A DNA stretch of 14,215 bases from Sulfurovum sp. (GCA_016744875.1 JADGDL010000046.1:1-14215), one strand, 5' to 3'; positions 1 to 6,668 are shown, numbered from the stretch's first letter. A program made the numbers and translations. The notes: generated from the letters alone by a model not told the origin.

Positions 1-131
1 AAGAACTATTTTTTTCATTTTAAACCTTTATATATTATAATATTATTTTAGTTTATAATGCTTTATCTGAAAAAAAACTGATAAAAAGATGACAATTTGA
101 CATATTTTTATGATGTATTTCAATTTTACTC

Positions 132-137
132 TACAAT
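132..137 (+). promoter_or_regulatory. -10 box (TACAAT) for the ORF at 144
   Basis: TACAAT lies 6 nt before the ATG at 144, behind a T-rich stretch. This spacing would put the transcript start at the A of the start codon, and there is no Shine-Dalgarno sequence before the gene. Two further TATAAT sequences at 36-41 and 54-59 could instead drive a longer leader. Inferred from sequence only. Confidence 0.4.
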
Positions 138-143
138 GCCACT

Positions 144-485
144 ATGTATCAAAAGAAAAAAGAAAGATTGTATATCAGTGACTTACTTGTAAACCCTGCT
201 GTACCCTATCCATCATACTATATACTAAGTTTATCTATGCATAAAAATGAAATGCTTCAAAGTGCACTTATGGCTTTACATAGTTTTGATTTTAAGTATT
301 ATGAAACAGCAAGATCTTATGAAGACATCTTTGCTATGTTCCACTCCGGGACATTTCCTATATATAAAGAAAAGTATATTGTAGGTTACTTTGGTAACAA
401 AATGATGTACCTGGAATCCAATGGATGGAAAGGAATGCCCTCTACAGAGGATATATTTAAAATCGAAAACTGGTTAGTGTGCTAA
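144..485 (+). CDS. Small protein of unknown function
   Basis: An open frame of 113 codons. I do not recognise the family. The protein is rich in Tyr, Lys, Met and Phe, has no signal peptide, no transmembrane segment and a single cysteine that is the last residue (C113). The sequence is of normal complexity and looks like a soluble globular protein. No Shine-Dalgarno sequence precedes the ATG; a -10-like TACAAT ends 6 nt upstream, so the message may be leaderless. An internal Met at residue 32 is an alternative start. The gene stands alone, followed by about 195 nt of non-coding DNA that holds a candidate small RNA. Coding status is likely but not proven. Confidence 0.6.
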   Translation: MYQKKKERLYISDLLVNPAVPYPSYYILSLSMHKNEMLQSALMALHSFDFKYYETARSYEDIFAMFHSGTFPIYKEKYIVGYFGNKMMYLESNGWKGMPSTEDIFKIENWLVC

Positions 486-552
486 ATTACTATAATTTAA
501 ACAAATTATAGTTATAAGTTTTAGTTTAAGTATAATTTTAGCTTAAGATAGT

Positions 553-558
553 TATAAT
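553..558 (+). promoter_or_regulatory. -10 box (TATAAT) in front of the candidate small RNA
   Basis: A perfect TATAAT with T-rich upstream DNA, typical of sigma-70 promoters in Campylobacterota. Transcription would start near 565, the foot of the long stem at 566-662. A second TATAAT at 531-536 lies 22 bp upstream. Confidence 0.5.
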
Positions 559-565
559 TCCAACA

Positions 566-662
566 TATCTTAGGAGCGACGTTTTTTTATTCTTCCTCCT
601 TTTAGAAAAAACTGTTCTCCGACTACCAACGGAAACATTCTTCCCATGTCGTTTCTAAGATA
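566..662 (+). ncRNA. Candidate structured small RNA
   Basis: On the + strand, 566-582 pairs with 646-662 in a 17-bp uninterrupted stem that includes three G-U wobbles. On the minus strand those pairs would be A-C mismatches, so the fold favours plus-strand RNA. Within the 63-nt loop region, 614-621 pairs with 630-636 around an 8-nt loop (one bulged base), and 581-587 could alternatively pair with 606-612. The octamer ATTCTTCC occurs twice (589-596 and 637-644), and the first copy runs into CCTCCTTTT, an anti-Shine-Dalgarno-like sequence. A TATAAT at 553-558 would start the RNA at the stem foot. No clear U-tract terminator follows. It matches no RNA family I recognise: it lacks the SRP core and is too short for 6S RNA. 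Function unknown; base pairing to ribosome-binding sites is an inference. Confidence 0.45.
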
Positions 663-680
663 GCAAAAATATTAGACTTT

Positions 681-1223
681 TCAATACCTTGACCTGGTTC
701 TATGATGAGATCTATCATAATTTGTATTGTTTGATCTTGATCTATTATTATAATTTTTTTGTTTATTACTCTTATTGTAATTATGCTTTCGCTCTTTTTT
801 ATTATAATTTTTATTGCTCTTTGTTCTGTTTTTGTTTACATTATAGACATTACGTTCATTTTTATAGGTATGTCTATTAGTGTATTGCTTCCTATTGTTA
901 TAATGGCCATAGTGTCCAACCTGTGCATTGTACCGTCTACCATTATGATACCTGTATCCACGACTATAGTAGTGACCATTACGGTATCTACGACCATGAT
1001 AATGATAATATCCTCCACTATAATACCCACCATAATAGTATCTTCCGCCATAATAATAATATGGATTTCCATAATAATGAGGATAACTATACACAGAAGC
1101 AACAACAACACCTGTACCAACCCCAGCAGCAAATGCCTGTTCTTCGGGTGTACATCCATTCATCAATAAAGCAGAAGAGACTAGACTTATTGCTGCAATA
1201 TGTTTGAGCTTTTTTCTTAACAT
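681..1223 (-). CDS. Tyr/Gly-rich, strongly basic lipoprotein of unknown function
   Basis: A 180-residue predicted lipoprotein. The N-terminus has Lys/Arg residues, a hydrophobic stretch and a lipobox (ALLMNGC), with C24 as the lipidated cysteine. A short Gly/Ala/Val segment (33-44) follows, then a region dominated by Tyr, Gly and His (45-110; runs such as YYYYGGRYYYGG), and a hydrophilic tail (110-180) of Asn, Lys, Arg, Tyr and His with very few acidic residues. The start is supported by AAGGA (1231-1235 on the + strand, reversed) and a TACAAT -10 box upstream. The low complexity gives long open frames on the opposite strand that are not genes. It lies 66 nt downstream of truD on the same strand but appears to have its own promoter. 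It is probably anchored in the outer membrane; a role in adhesion or envelope structure would be a guess. Confidence 0.8.
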   Translation of the reverse strand: MLRKKLKHIAAISLVSSALLMNGCTPEEQAFAAGVGTGVVVASVYSYPHYYGNPYYYYGGRYYYGGYYSGGYYHYHGRRYRNGHYYSRGYRYHNGRRYNAQVGHYGHYNNRKQYTNRHTYKNERNVYNVNKNRTKSNKNYNKKERKHNYNKSNKQKNYNNRSRSNNTNYDRSHHRTRSRY

Positions 1224-1256
1224 CTTACTATCCTTTATATCTATATATATTTTACC

Positions 1257-1262
1257 ATTGTA
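1257..1262 (-). promoter_or_regulatory. -10 box (TACAAT) for the lipoprotein gene
   Basis: On the minus strand the sequence reads TATACAAT behind a pyrimidine-rich stretch, in the gap between truD and the lipoprotein gene. Transcription would start near 1250, leaving a leader of about 27 nt that contains the AAGGA ribosome-binding site. Confidence 0.4.
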
Positions 1263-1289
1263 TAGAAGAAAAGTGTAAAGATTGTGGGA

Positions 1290-2357
1290 TTAAACTGCTT
1301 GACCTCTTAATACATCAAGTACATTGGTTGCATAACATCCTTTAGGTAAAACAAAAGAGAGTTCATAATGGGCTTTTTCTTCTACATAGTTTTTTGTAAT
1401 TTCAGTTACCTGTATCCATGCATAGCGTCTGGCTCCATTGAGGTTCATTTCTTCTACAAAAGATGCTTCTATAAGTCCGGCAGTACTTGTAGAAAGTTTC
1501 ATTTTTTTACCAGGCAATAGACCTGCAGGTGCAATATCTTTACGCTCAAAACGTTTTGCTTCTTCTTCTAGGTCTTCTACATTAAATACACGTCCATAAG
1601 GGTAGTGCATCATAGTATCTCCTTCTACAAGTTTAAAAAAGTTTGGCTGTTTTTTTGTATCTTTTAGTGAGCCTTGCGGTAGTTCCATGATCTGCTCAGT
1701 TTCTGTTTCTGAAAACTTTTCAAGCAGATGGTTTAGTTCCATTCGTTTAGAGAGCCAGTTATTAAAAAGGTAGGATTGGTAAGACCCCATTAAGAACTCC
1801 CTAGTCTTACGATCACGCATTTTTAGTGTACCAGCTACCAATTTTCTACCATCTTCCCAGTTATTTCCATCGGTACCAAAACGCTGGTTCCCAAAGTAAT
1901 TTGGTACACCATTTGTTTTTATCCATTTTAAAACTGAGTCCAGTTTATCTTTTTGTACACCAAGTACTTTTTTTAGACGTATGTTAAAGCGGTTCCCTTT
2001 CAAATGTCCTACACGTATCTTGTTGTTGTGACGTACAGAAGAGAGTATCTTTATCTTATCATGTGTAAATGCTTTTAACTTTTCTTCATGTATCGCCATC
2101 ACTGAGATGTACTGTATGGTCATGGCATGTTTGTCTTTTAAACCTGCATACCCCATATCACGTCTACGTATGCCGACATGGTTAGAGATAGCATCCAGCA
2201 TCTCCCATGTCGTCATCTCTTTTTTACGTACCTGCAAGACCAAATGCTCACCCTCACCTGTAAATTCATAGAGAGGTATCTCTTCAACGGTAAAGTCTCT
2301 AGGAGAGGAGTTAAATACAAATTCATTTTTAACATTTAAAGGGTAGATTAGTTTCAT
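1290..2357 (-). CDS. truD: tRNA pseudouridine(13) synthase TruD
   Basis: Converts uridine 13 of tRNA, notably tRNA-Glu, to pseudouridine. At 355 residues it has the usual TruD length. The hallmark motif GLKDKHAMTIQ is at residues 72-82 with catalytic Asp75. The N-terminal segment with SPRDFTVEEIP (18-28) and the later NYFGNQRFG (about 153-161) are also typical of the family. The start codon lies 78 bp from the divergent gph-like gene. A TATAAT on the minus strand (2372-2377) would give a leader of only about 8 nt, with no strong Shine-Dalgarno sequence. I see no sign of truncation or frameshift. Family assignment is firm; tRNA specificity is taken from the family. Confidence 0.95.
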   Translation of the reverse strand: MKLIYPLNVKNEFVFNSSPRDFTVEEIPLYEFTGEGEHLVLQVRKKEMTTWEMLDAISNHVGIRRRDMGYAGLKDKHAMTIQYISVMAIHEEKLKAFTHDKIKILSSVRHNNKIRVGHLKGNRFNIRLKKVLGVQKDKLDSVLKWIKTNGVPNYFGNQRFGTDGNNWEDGRKLVAGTLKMRDRKTREFLMGSYQSYLFNNWLSKRMELNHLLEKFSETETEQIMELPQGSLKDTKKQPNFFKLVEGDTMMHYPYGRVFNVEDLEEEAKRFERKDIAPAGLLPGKKMKLSTSTAGLIEASFVEEMNLNGARRYAWIQVTEITKNYVEEKAHYELSFVLPKGCYATNVLDVLRGQAV

Positions 2358-2371
2358 AGGGTTCTTTCATT

Positions 2372-2377
2372 ATTATA
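2372..2377 (-). promoter_or_regulatory. -10 box (TATAAT, minus strand) for truD
   Basis: ATTATA on the + strand is TATAAT on the minus strand. The predicted start near 2365 leaves roughly 8 nt before the truD ATG. It faces away from the gph-side promoter at 2403-2408. Confidence 0.4.
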
Positions 2378-2386
2378 TTATGGGTA

Positions 2387-2398
2387 TTTTAGCTAAAA
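2387..2398. repeat. 12-bp perfect palindrome between divergent promoters
   Basis: TTTTAGCTAAAA is a perfect palindrome lying between the truD -10 box (2372-2377, minus) and the gph-side -10 box (2403-2408, plus). It occupies the -35 regions of both. It may be a shared operator or just AT-rich promoter DNA. Confidence 0.4.
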
Positions 2399-2402
2399 AA
2401 TG

Positions 2403-2408
2403 TATAAT
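2403..2408 (+). promoter_or_regulatory. -10 box (TATAAT) for the gph-like gene
   Basis: TATAAT is followed by a predicted start near 2415 and the ribosome-binding site GAAGG (2425-2429) 6 nt before the TTG start codon at 2436. Confidence 0.5.
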
Positions 2409-2435
2409 CGCAAAAATTAAGCGTGAAGGTTTACT

Positions 2436-3110
2436 TTGAAATTAAATAACAAAAAAGTCATACTCTTTGACCTCGATGGTACACTTATCAACTCTGCTCC
2501 CGATCTGGCACTTGCTGTCAATTATATGTTAGAGCAAGTGGGTCGTAGTACATTTTCGGAAGCTATCATACACGAATGGGTAGGAAATGGTGCATTAATG
2601 CTTGTAAATCGTGCTTTGTCCGGTGATAGAACAGTAGATGAAAACCTGAATGAAAAGCTTGTTCAAGATGCTTTAGTGATATTCTTAGATTTTTATGCAC
2701 AGAACCTTTGTAATGCTACAATAACGTATAAAAATGTACCGGAAACACTTCATGCTTTAAAAGAGAAAGGTTATCGCTTAGCTATCGTAACCAATAAACC
2801 TTTTACTTTTGTAGCGCCTATTTTAAAAGGTTTGGGCTTAGAGGGGCTATTTGAATTGATATTGGGTGGAGACTCCCTAACAGAGAAAAAACCTGATCCT
2901 ATGCCTCTTTTGCATGTTTGTAAAACTTTCAAGGTAGAAGTTAAAGAGTGTGTGATGGTTGGTGATTCAAAAAATGATATTTTAGCAGCCAATGCATGCT
3001 CTATGCAGAGTGTTGGTGTGACATATGGGTATAATTATGGAGAGGATATCGGGGTGTATAGTCCTGATATCATCATAAATGATTTTGTGGAGTTACTTGA
3101 AGCACTATGA
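2436..3110 (+). CDS. gph: HAD-family phosphatase, probably phosphoglycolate phosphatase
   Basis: A 224-residue HAD-superfamily hydrolase of the Gph/PGP type, expected to dephosphorylate 2-phosphoglycolate (for example from DNA 3'-end repair) or a related small phosphate ester. Motif I is FDLDGTLINS (11-20) with nucleophile Asp12 and Asp14. Motif II is VTNKP with Thr119. KKPDP (151-155) carries the motif III lysine, and GDSKNDI (176-182) is motif IV with Asp177 and Asp181. The insert after motif I forms the helical cap. The start is a TTG, supported by GAAGG 6 nt upstream and by the position of motif I. The stop overlaps the next gene's ATG by 4 bp (ATGA), so the two are translationally coupled. 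Substrate specificity within the HAD family cannot be read from sequence. Confidence 0.85.
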   Translation: MKLNNKKVILFDLDGTLINSAPDLALAVNYMLEQVGRSTFSEAIIHEWVGNGALMLVNRALSGDRTVDENLNEKLVQDALVIFLDFYAQNLCNATITYKNVPETLHALKEKGYRLAIVTNKPFTFVAPILKGLGLEGLFELILGGDSLTEKKPDPMPLLHVCKTFKVEVKECVMVGDSKNDILAANACSMQSVGVTYGYNYGEDIGVYSPDIIINDFVELLEAL

Positions 3111-4558
3111 TAGAAAAAGATACTAAATCCAAAATAGCCATTGTAGGTGGAGGTGTTGCAGGGGCAAGTGCTGCACTTTATTTTGGTCAGCTTGGGCTCG
3201 ATGTAACACTCTTTGAAAAAGAGTCAAGCCTTGTCTCAGGGCCGCCATTTTGTCATTTACATGCTGGTGGTAATCTTTACCGTGAAATATCAGATGTTCA
3301 ATGTGTGACTCTATTGAAACAATCTATAGATTTTTTACGTTTTTACCCTTTTGTGGTAGATTATAGACCTACAGTCATTGTACTCCCTATAACAGATAGT
3401 TCAACACCGGAAGCATTGCTTCCTCGACTTGAACTACTTACTAAAGCATATAAAGCGCATATAGATGAAGATCATAATAATGAAGTTCTGGGAAAACCTG
3501 AGAACTACTATCAAACATACTCAAAAGAGAAAATTGAAGAACTAAGAGATTCACAAAGTACCAAATCTCCTAACACCTCAGATGAGTGGATGATTAAAGT
3601 GGCTAAAAACATAGACTTATCTAAAGTACAATTCCCTCTTATCATGGTGCAGGAATATGGACTGAACCTTTTTAGACTGGCGGCAGGTGCAGCTATAATT
3701 CTAGAAGGATTAGACTCTGTAACACTGCATATGAACAGCATTGTACATAATGTTCAAAAAAGATTTGAACCTGAGGGATATGATATAAGTTATATCAAGA
3801 ATGATAATAGTCATACAGAGTCTTTTCATTATCTCATAAATGCTGCTGGTTTTCGTACGGGGAAAATTGATGATTTTTTAGGTACACAATGTAAGTCAAT
3901 GGTGGAATTTAAAGCTGCCTATGTAAGTCACTGGTCAAAAAGTAATGAAACACAATTTCCTGAAATAATTTTTCATGGTGAGCGTGGCACTCCACAAGGT
4001 ATGGGGCAATTTACCCCATATCCTGGTGGTTATTTTCAGCTACACGGCATGACCAAAGATATAACACTTTATGAAGATGGTCTAGTCGCAAACTCCATAG
4101 TAAGCTGCCAACCCAATCTAGGTCAAGACTTCATAGATAAGATAGAAAAATCATGGACACAGGAAGAAACTAAAGAACGTACCGATGCTGCTATAAAACA
4201 CCTCTCTCAGTATATTCCTGCCTTCAAACATGCTACCGTAGGGAGTAAACCTCTCTTTGGTGCACAGCAGATCCCTGGAGATGACCCTACTCTACGTGTA
4301 GCTGAAGTCTCCTTCCCTCGTGAACGTTATGCAAGGTGTGAAATAGTCAAAGTATCTTCTGTTTTAGATATGATAGATGCAATAAATAAACAATTTATAG
4401 TTTTGGGGTATGTAGATGCATCTATGCTTGGGAAAAGGGTTTTTAAAAAGTTTATAGAATTAAATGAATCTGAGATAAAAGAACGTGCAGAATTAATTGC
4501 AAAAGAGAGGACCTATCCTAAACAATTAGCTAATAGAAACATAGTTATAGTAAATTAA
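3107..4558 (+). CDS. FAD-dependent oxidoreductase, substrate unknown
   Basis: A 483-residue flavoprotein with an N-terminal dinucleotide-binding fold: IAIVGGGVAGASAA (10-23) carries the GxGxxG glycines, and the acidic residue ending the second strand is in LFEKE (35-39). Near the end of the FAD domain, NAAGFRTGK matches the second FAD contact of the DAO-like families. The segment FCHLHAGGNLYRE (about 48-60) and the Gly-rich GQFTPYPGGYFQLHG (about 304-318) look like conserved substrate-site features, but I do not know a characterised enzyme that has them. No Fe-S or haem motif and no signal peptide are present, so a cytoplasmic enzyme is expected. Overlap with the gph-like gene implies co-expression. 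It resembles neither malate:quinone oxidoreductase nor the shorter glycine oxidase ThiO closely enough to name. Confidence 0.8.
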   Translation: MIEKDTKSKIAIVGGGVAGASAALYFGQLGLDVTLFEKESSLVSGPPFCHLHAGGNLYREISDVQCVTLLKQSIDFLRFYPFVVDYRPTVIVLPITDSSTPEALLPRLELLTKAYKAHIDEDHNNEVLGKPENYYQTYSKEKIEELRDSQSTKSPNTSDEWMIKVAKNIDLSKVQFPLIMVQEYGLNLFRLAAGAAIILEGLDSVTLHMNSIVHNVQKRFEPEGYDISYIKNDNSHTESFHYLINAAGFRTGKIDDFLGTQCKSMVEFKAAYVSHWSKSNETQFPEIIFHGERGTPQGMGQFTPYPGGYFQLHGMTKDITLYEDGLVANSIVSCQPNLGQDFIDKIEKSWTQEETKERTDAAIKHLSQYIPAFKHATVGSKPLFGAQQIPGDDPTLRVAEVSFPRERYARCEIVKVSSVLDMIDAINKQFIVLGYVDASMLGKRVFKKFIELNESEIKERAELIAKERTYPKQLANRNIVIVN

Positions 4559-4571
4559 CAATATATAATGA

Positions 4572-4577
4572 TATAAT
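4572..4577 (+). promoter_or_regulatory. -10 box (TATAAT) for the gene at 4584
   Basis: TATAAT ends 6 nt before the ATG at 4584, so transcription would start at the start codon. A second TATAAT at 4564-4569 would leave about 8 nt of leader. No Shine-Dalgarno sequence is present in either case. Confidence 0.4.
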
Positions 4578-4583
4578 TAAGCT

Positions 4584-5195
4584 ATGAAAATACTTATACT
4601 CCTATTAATTGGTTTTACACAATTACTTTTATCAGCAGAATTAACACATGTCACTATAGGTAATCAAGACTTTTCAATTGTTAAAGAAACTTACGACATC
4701 TACGGTTCTAAAGGTGAAGTGATGAAATTTTACAAAGAAGAGCGCAATAACGACCTTACATTTGTACTACGCCTCACTATGAAAGATCACACTGGCAGCT
4801 GTTCTGACAAGGGCATCCAAGAAGGTTCGTATGAGATCAACGGTACAACCGTTACGCTTTATAGTTTTTGGGAGAGAAGAGGAAAAGCCTATGATGCACC
4901 CTATGGAGCAAGGATAACACAGTATGAAATGTTAGACGACCATACAGTAATCAAAAAGTTATCACACATTTACATTGAGTCCGAAAGAAAAAACTACAAC
5001 GATGAAAGTGGTATGAAGTATCTTTTTACACCTCCCACAACGCATCAACAAAAAGAAGAACTACGTAGTTATATTGAAGATATGGAACGCCAGTTCAAAG
5101 GTACATTTGTTTATGGAAATGAAGCAAAAAACCTTAAAGCAGAAGTTAAAAAAGCATTAAGTAGAAAAATGAAACGACTTTGGGAAAGCGAATAA
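4584..5195 (+). CDS. Secreted (periplasmic) protein of unknown function
   Basis: A 203-residue protein with a clear Sec signal peptide: a Lys followed by a Leu/Ile-rich core ending LLLSAE, with likely cleavage after Ala18. The mature part is hydrophilic, with alternating short segments suggesting a beta-rich fold up to about residue 150. A charged, probably helical tail (about 155-203, many Lys, Glu and Arg) follows. It contains a single cysteine (about residue 72). I do not recognise the family. It starts 25 nt after the oxidoreductase and has its own -10 box at 4572-4577. The cytochrome gene begins 8 nt after its stop, so these two are probably an operon and may act together in the periplasm. 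No catalytic motif is visible. Confidence 0.75.
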   Translation: MKILILLLIGFTQLLLSAELTHVTIGNQDFSIVKETYDIYGSKGEVMKFYKEERNNDLTFVLRLTMKDHTGSCSDKGIQEGSYEINGTTVTLYSFWERRGKAYDAPYGARITQYEMLDDHTVIKKLSHIYIESERKNYNDESGMKYLFTPPTTHQQKEELRSYIEDMERQFKGTFVYGNEAKNLKAEVKKALSRKMKRLWESE

Positions 5196-5203
5196 TTTTA
5201 TAG

Positions 5204-5701
5204 ATGCAAAAAGGTTTACCATTCCTTGCTATACTCATCGTTCTTATATATGCTTTGTACAACGCAAAGTTTCGTAATGTTGAAAAAGTAGATAGTAAAA
5301 TACATACACACTATAAAGAACACATTCAATCACATAAAACGACACATTATCAAGATGAGCTCTCTCGTATTCATACTGATGAATACACCAAACAGTACAT
5401 CATAAAAGTGATCAATCATGGCTCTGATATTCTTAATGTTAAAGGTGGTGTGATGGAAGGTGGGTTTGCTGATCCAAGTGATGCAGAGAAGGTCGCTTGT
5501 TATACAATGGAATTTTCGGGTAAAAAATGTTCCACTCCTTATCCTCAAAATGCTGCCATGTTCTACACAAGTATTTGTGGCGGGTGTCACGGTAATGACG
5601 GTAAAGGTTTAGATGGTATTTACCCTGACCTCACCAAAACGAAAATGCTGGGTATAGAAGTCAGGGAAATGTTTTTAAGATCCATGCTAAAAGATAAGTA
5701 A
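5204..5701 (+). CDS. Membrane-anchored monohaem c-type cytochrome (small)
   Basis: A 165-residue protein with an N-terminal hydrophobic helix (about 5-20) that is probably an uncleaved anchor, a charged His-rich linker (about 25-70), and a single haem c site CGGCH at 125-129 followed by GNDGKGLDGIYPDL, the usual class I sequence after the haem. Two further cysteines (C99, C109) precede the haem site. Only 36 residues follow CGGCH, shorter than in most class I domains, where the Met ligand usually lies further on. Met148, Met156 and Met161 are possible ligands. The gene follows the periplasmic unknown by 8 nt with no good Shine-Dalgarno sequence, so translational coupling is likely. It should face the periplasm and carry electrons; its partners cannot be told from sequence. 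Confidence 0.85.
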   Translation: MQKGLPFLAILIVLIYALYNAKFRNVEKVDSKIHTHYKEHIQSHKTTHYQDELSRIHTDEYTKQYIIKVINHGSDILNVKGGVMEGGFADPSDAEKVACYTMEFSGKKCSTPYPQNAAMFYTSICGGCHGNDGKGLDGIYPDLTKTKMLGIEVREMFLRSMLKDK

Positions 5702-5720
5702 AAGACCCTTTTATTATGAT

Positions 5721-6560
5721 CTAGAAATGGTGACTTTTACAAAGATATCTGTCATTATTATTTGCCACTTTCGCAAAGACAGTTAGTGGTGTATTTGTAG
5801 CTTCAGCAGCTTCCATAACTTCTCCATAATGCTCCGGAGCAAAAGAGATTAGCATTTCATACTCTTCCCCGCTAAGGCCTATAATATCGTCTATATCTTC
5901 AAAAATATCAAATCCATATTTATTAATATCTAATAACTTGTTTGTATCACAATAAAGTCCATCAGAGATGTCCATACCTGTACGTAAATAGTCTCTTGCT
6001 TTACTAATAAATTCTGCCCGAAGAATGGGTTCTAAAAAGCGTGAGTTATCAGGTATTTTTTCACCTCTGTATAGTGCATCCAAATCTCTTTTACTTTCGC
6101 CCAATGTGCCGGTATAAGCCAAAAGATCACCCTGCTTTAATCCAGTACGAAGCAGTGGTTTTTTACTCTTTGAAATGATGGTAATACTAAGATGAAGTTT
6201 ATCTCCTCCTATGGTGTCTCCACCAATGATCTCACAACCGTATTCTTTAGCTGTGAACTCCATGCTCTTCATCAGTTCATCTATATCTGCTTCAACAAGG
6301 TCATGAGGTAGTGAAACTGTGATAAGTGCATATTTAGGCTCTGCATTCATCGCAATGGCATCAGATATGTTGATAAGCATTGCTTTACGTCCAACTTGTG
6401 CTATGCTCATCCATTCACGTTTAAAATGAACATCTTCAAAAAATGCGTCCATGCTGTAGAGTGTATCACCAATAACAGCAGCATCGTCACCGATATGCTT
6501 TGAACTGAGTGAATTGATGAGGTATTGTTCTTTATCAATATTTGTTTTCTTATTTATCAT
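5721..6560 (-). CDS. thiL: Thiamine-monophosphate kinase ThiL
   Basis: Phosphorylates thiamine monophosphate with ATP to thiamine diphosphate, the last step of the coenzyme pathway. The protein is 279 residues, somewhat shorter than the roughly 320 of many homologues. Family motifs appear in order: GDDAAV (24-29), a substrate/Mg loop with Asp38 and EDVHF (42-46), NISDAIAMNA (64-73), IGGDTIGGD (112-120), TGTLGES (150-156) and MDISDGL (196-202). All key acidic residues are retained. The gene is convergent with the cytochrome gene (19 nt between the stops) and divergent from the gene at 6669. No Shine-Dalgarno sequence precedes the ATG; a TACAAT on the minus strand ends 6 nt upstream, so it may be leaderless. 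No other thiamine gene is in the window. Confidence 0.93.
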   Translation of the reverse strand: MINKKTNIDKEQYLINSLSSKHIGDDAAVIGDTLYSMDAFFEDVHFKREWMSIAQVGRKAMLINISDAIAMNAEPKYALITVSLPHDLVEADIDELMKSMEFTAKEYGCEIIGGDTIGGDKLHLSITIISKSKKPLLRTGLKQGDLLAYTGTLGESKRDLDALYRGEKIPDNSRFLEPILRAEFISKARDYLRTGMDISDGLYCDTNKLLDINKYGFDIFEDIDDIIGLSGEEYEMLISFAPEHYGEVMEAAEATNTPLTVFAKVANNNDRYLCKSHHF

Positions 6561-6566
6561 GGCAAA

Positions 6567-6572
6567 ATTGTA
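6567..6572 (-). promoter_or_regulatory. -10 box (TACAAT, minus strand) for thiL
   Basis: ATTGTA on the + strand reads TACAAT on the minus strand and ends 6 nt before the thiL ATG, placing the transcript start at the start codon. Confidence 0.4.
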
Positions 6573-6633
6573 ACATACTTACTTCGTTTTATCTTTATAT
6601 ATCTGAAACGTTAAACTTATCAGCTATATAAGA

Positions 6634-6639
6634 TATACT
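6634..6639 (+). promoter_or_regulatory. Possible -10 box (TATACT) for the gene at 6669
   Basis: TATACT lies in an AT-rich stretch with several overlapping TATA-like sequences. Transcription would start near 6646, before the GGAG ribosome-binding site at 6659-6662. The choice of box is uncertain. Confidence 0.3.
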
Positions 6640-6668
6640 CAAGACAATTATTATCTATGGAGAAAACC

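Noticed and set aside
62..85. TTTATC/GATAAA inverted repeat upstream of the first ORF
   Set aside because: Arms of 6 bp with a 12-nt A-rich loop in very AT-rich DNA are expected by chance.
97..102. TTGACA as a -35 box for the first ORF
   Set aside because: It lies 29 bp from the TACAAT box, and no good -10 box is found at 16-18 bp spacing.
566..662. SRP RNA, 6S RNA or tmRNA as identity of the structured region
   Set aside because: The conserved SRP core (GGAAG...AGCA) is absent, the length is too short for 6S or tmRNA, and no tRNA-like end is visible.
689..1207. Several overlapping open frames on the + strand (and another minus frame) over the lipoprotein gene
   Set aside because: Their Ile/Thr/His/Tyr-rich repeats are the out-of-frame reading of the low-complexity TAT/CAT codons of the lipoprotein; only the minus frame with the lipobox has a signal sequence and ribosome-binding site.
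3107..4558. Glycine oxidase ThiO (suggested by thiL nearby) or malate:quinone oxidoreductase
   Set aside because: ThiO is about 120 residues shorter, thiL is on the other strand and not linked, and the sequence lacks the typical N-terminal region of malate:quinone oxidoreductase.
6657..6668. Start at ATG 6657 for the FrdB/CCG-like gene
   Set aside because: The GGAG at 6659-6662 would lie inside the coding region; ATG 6669 has it 6 nt upstream and aligns with the FrdB N-terminus.
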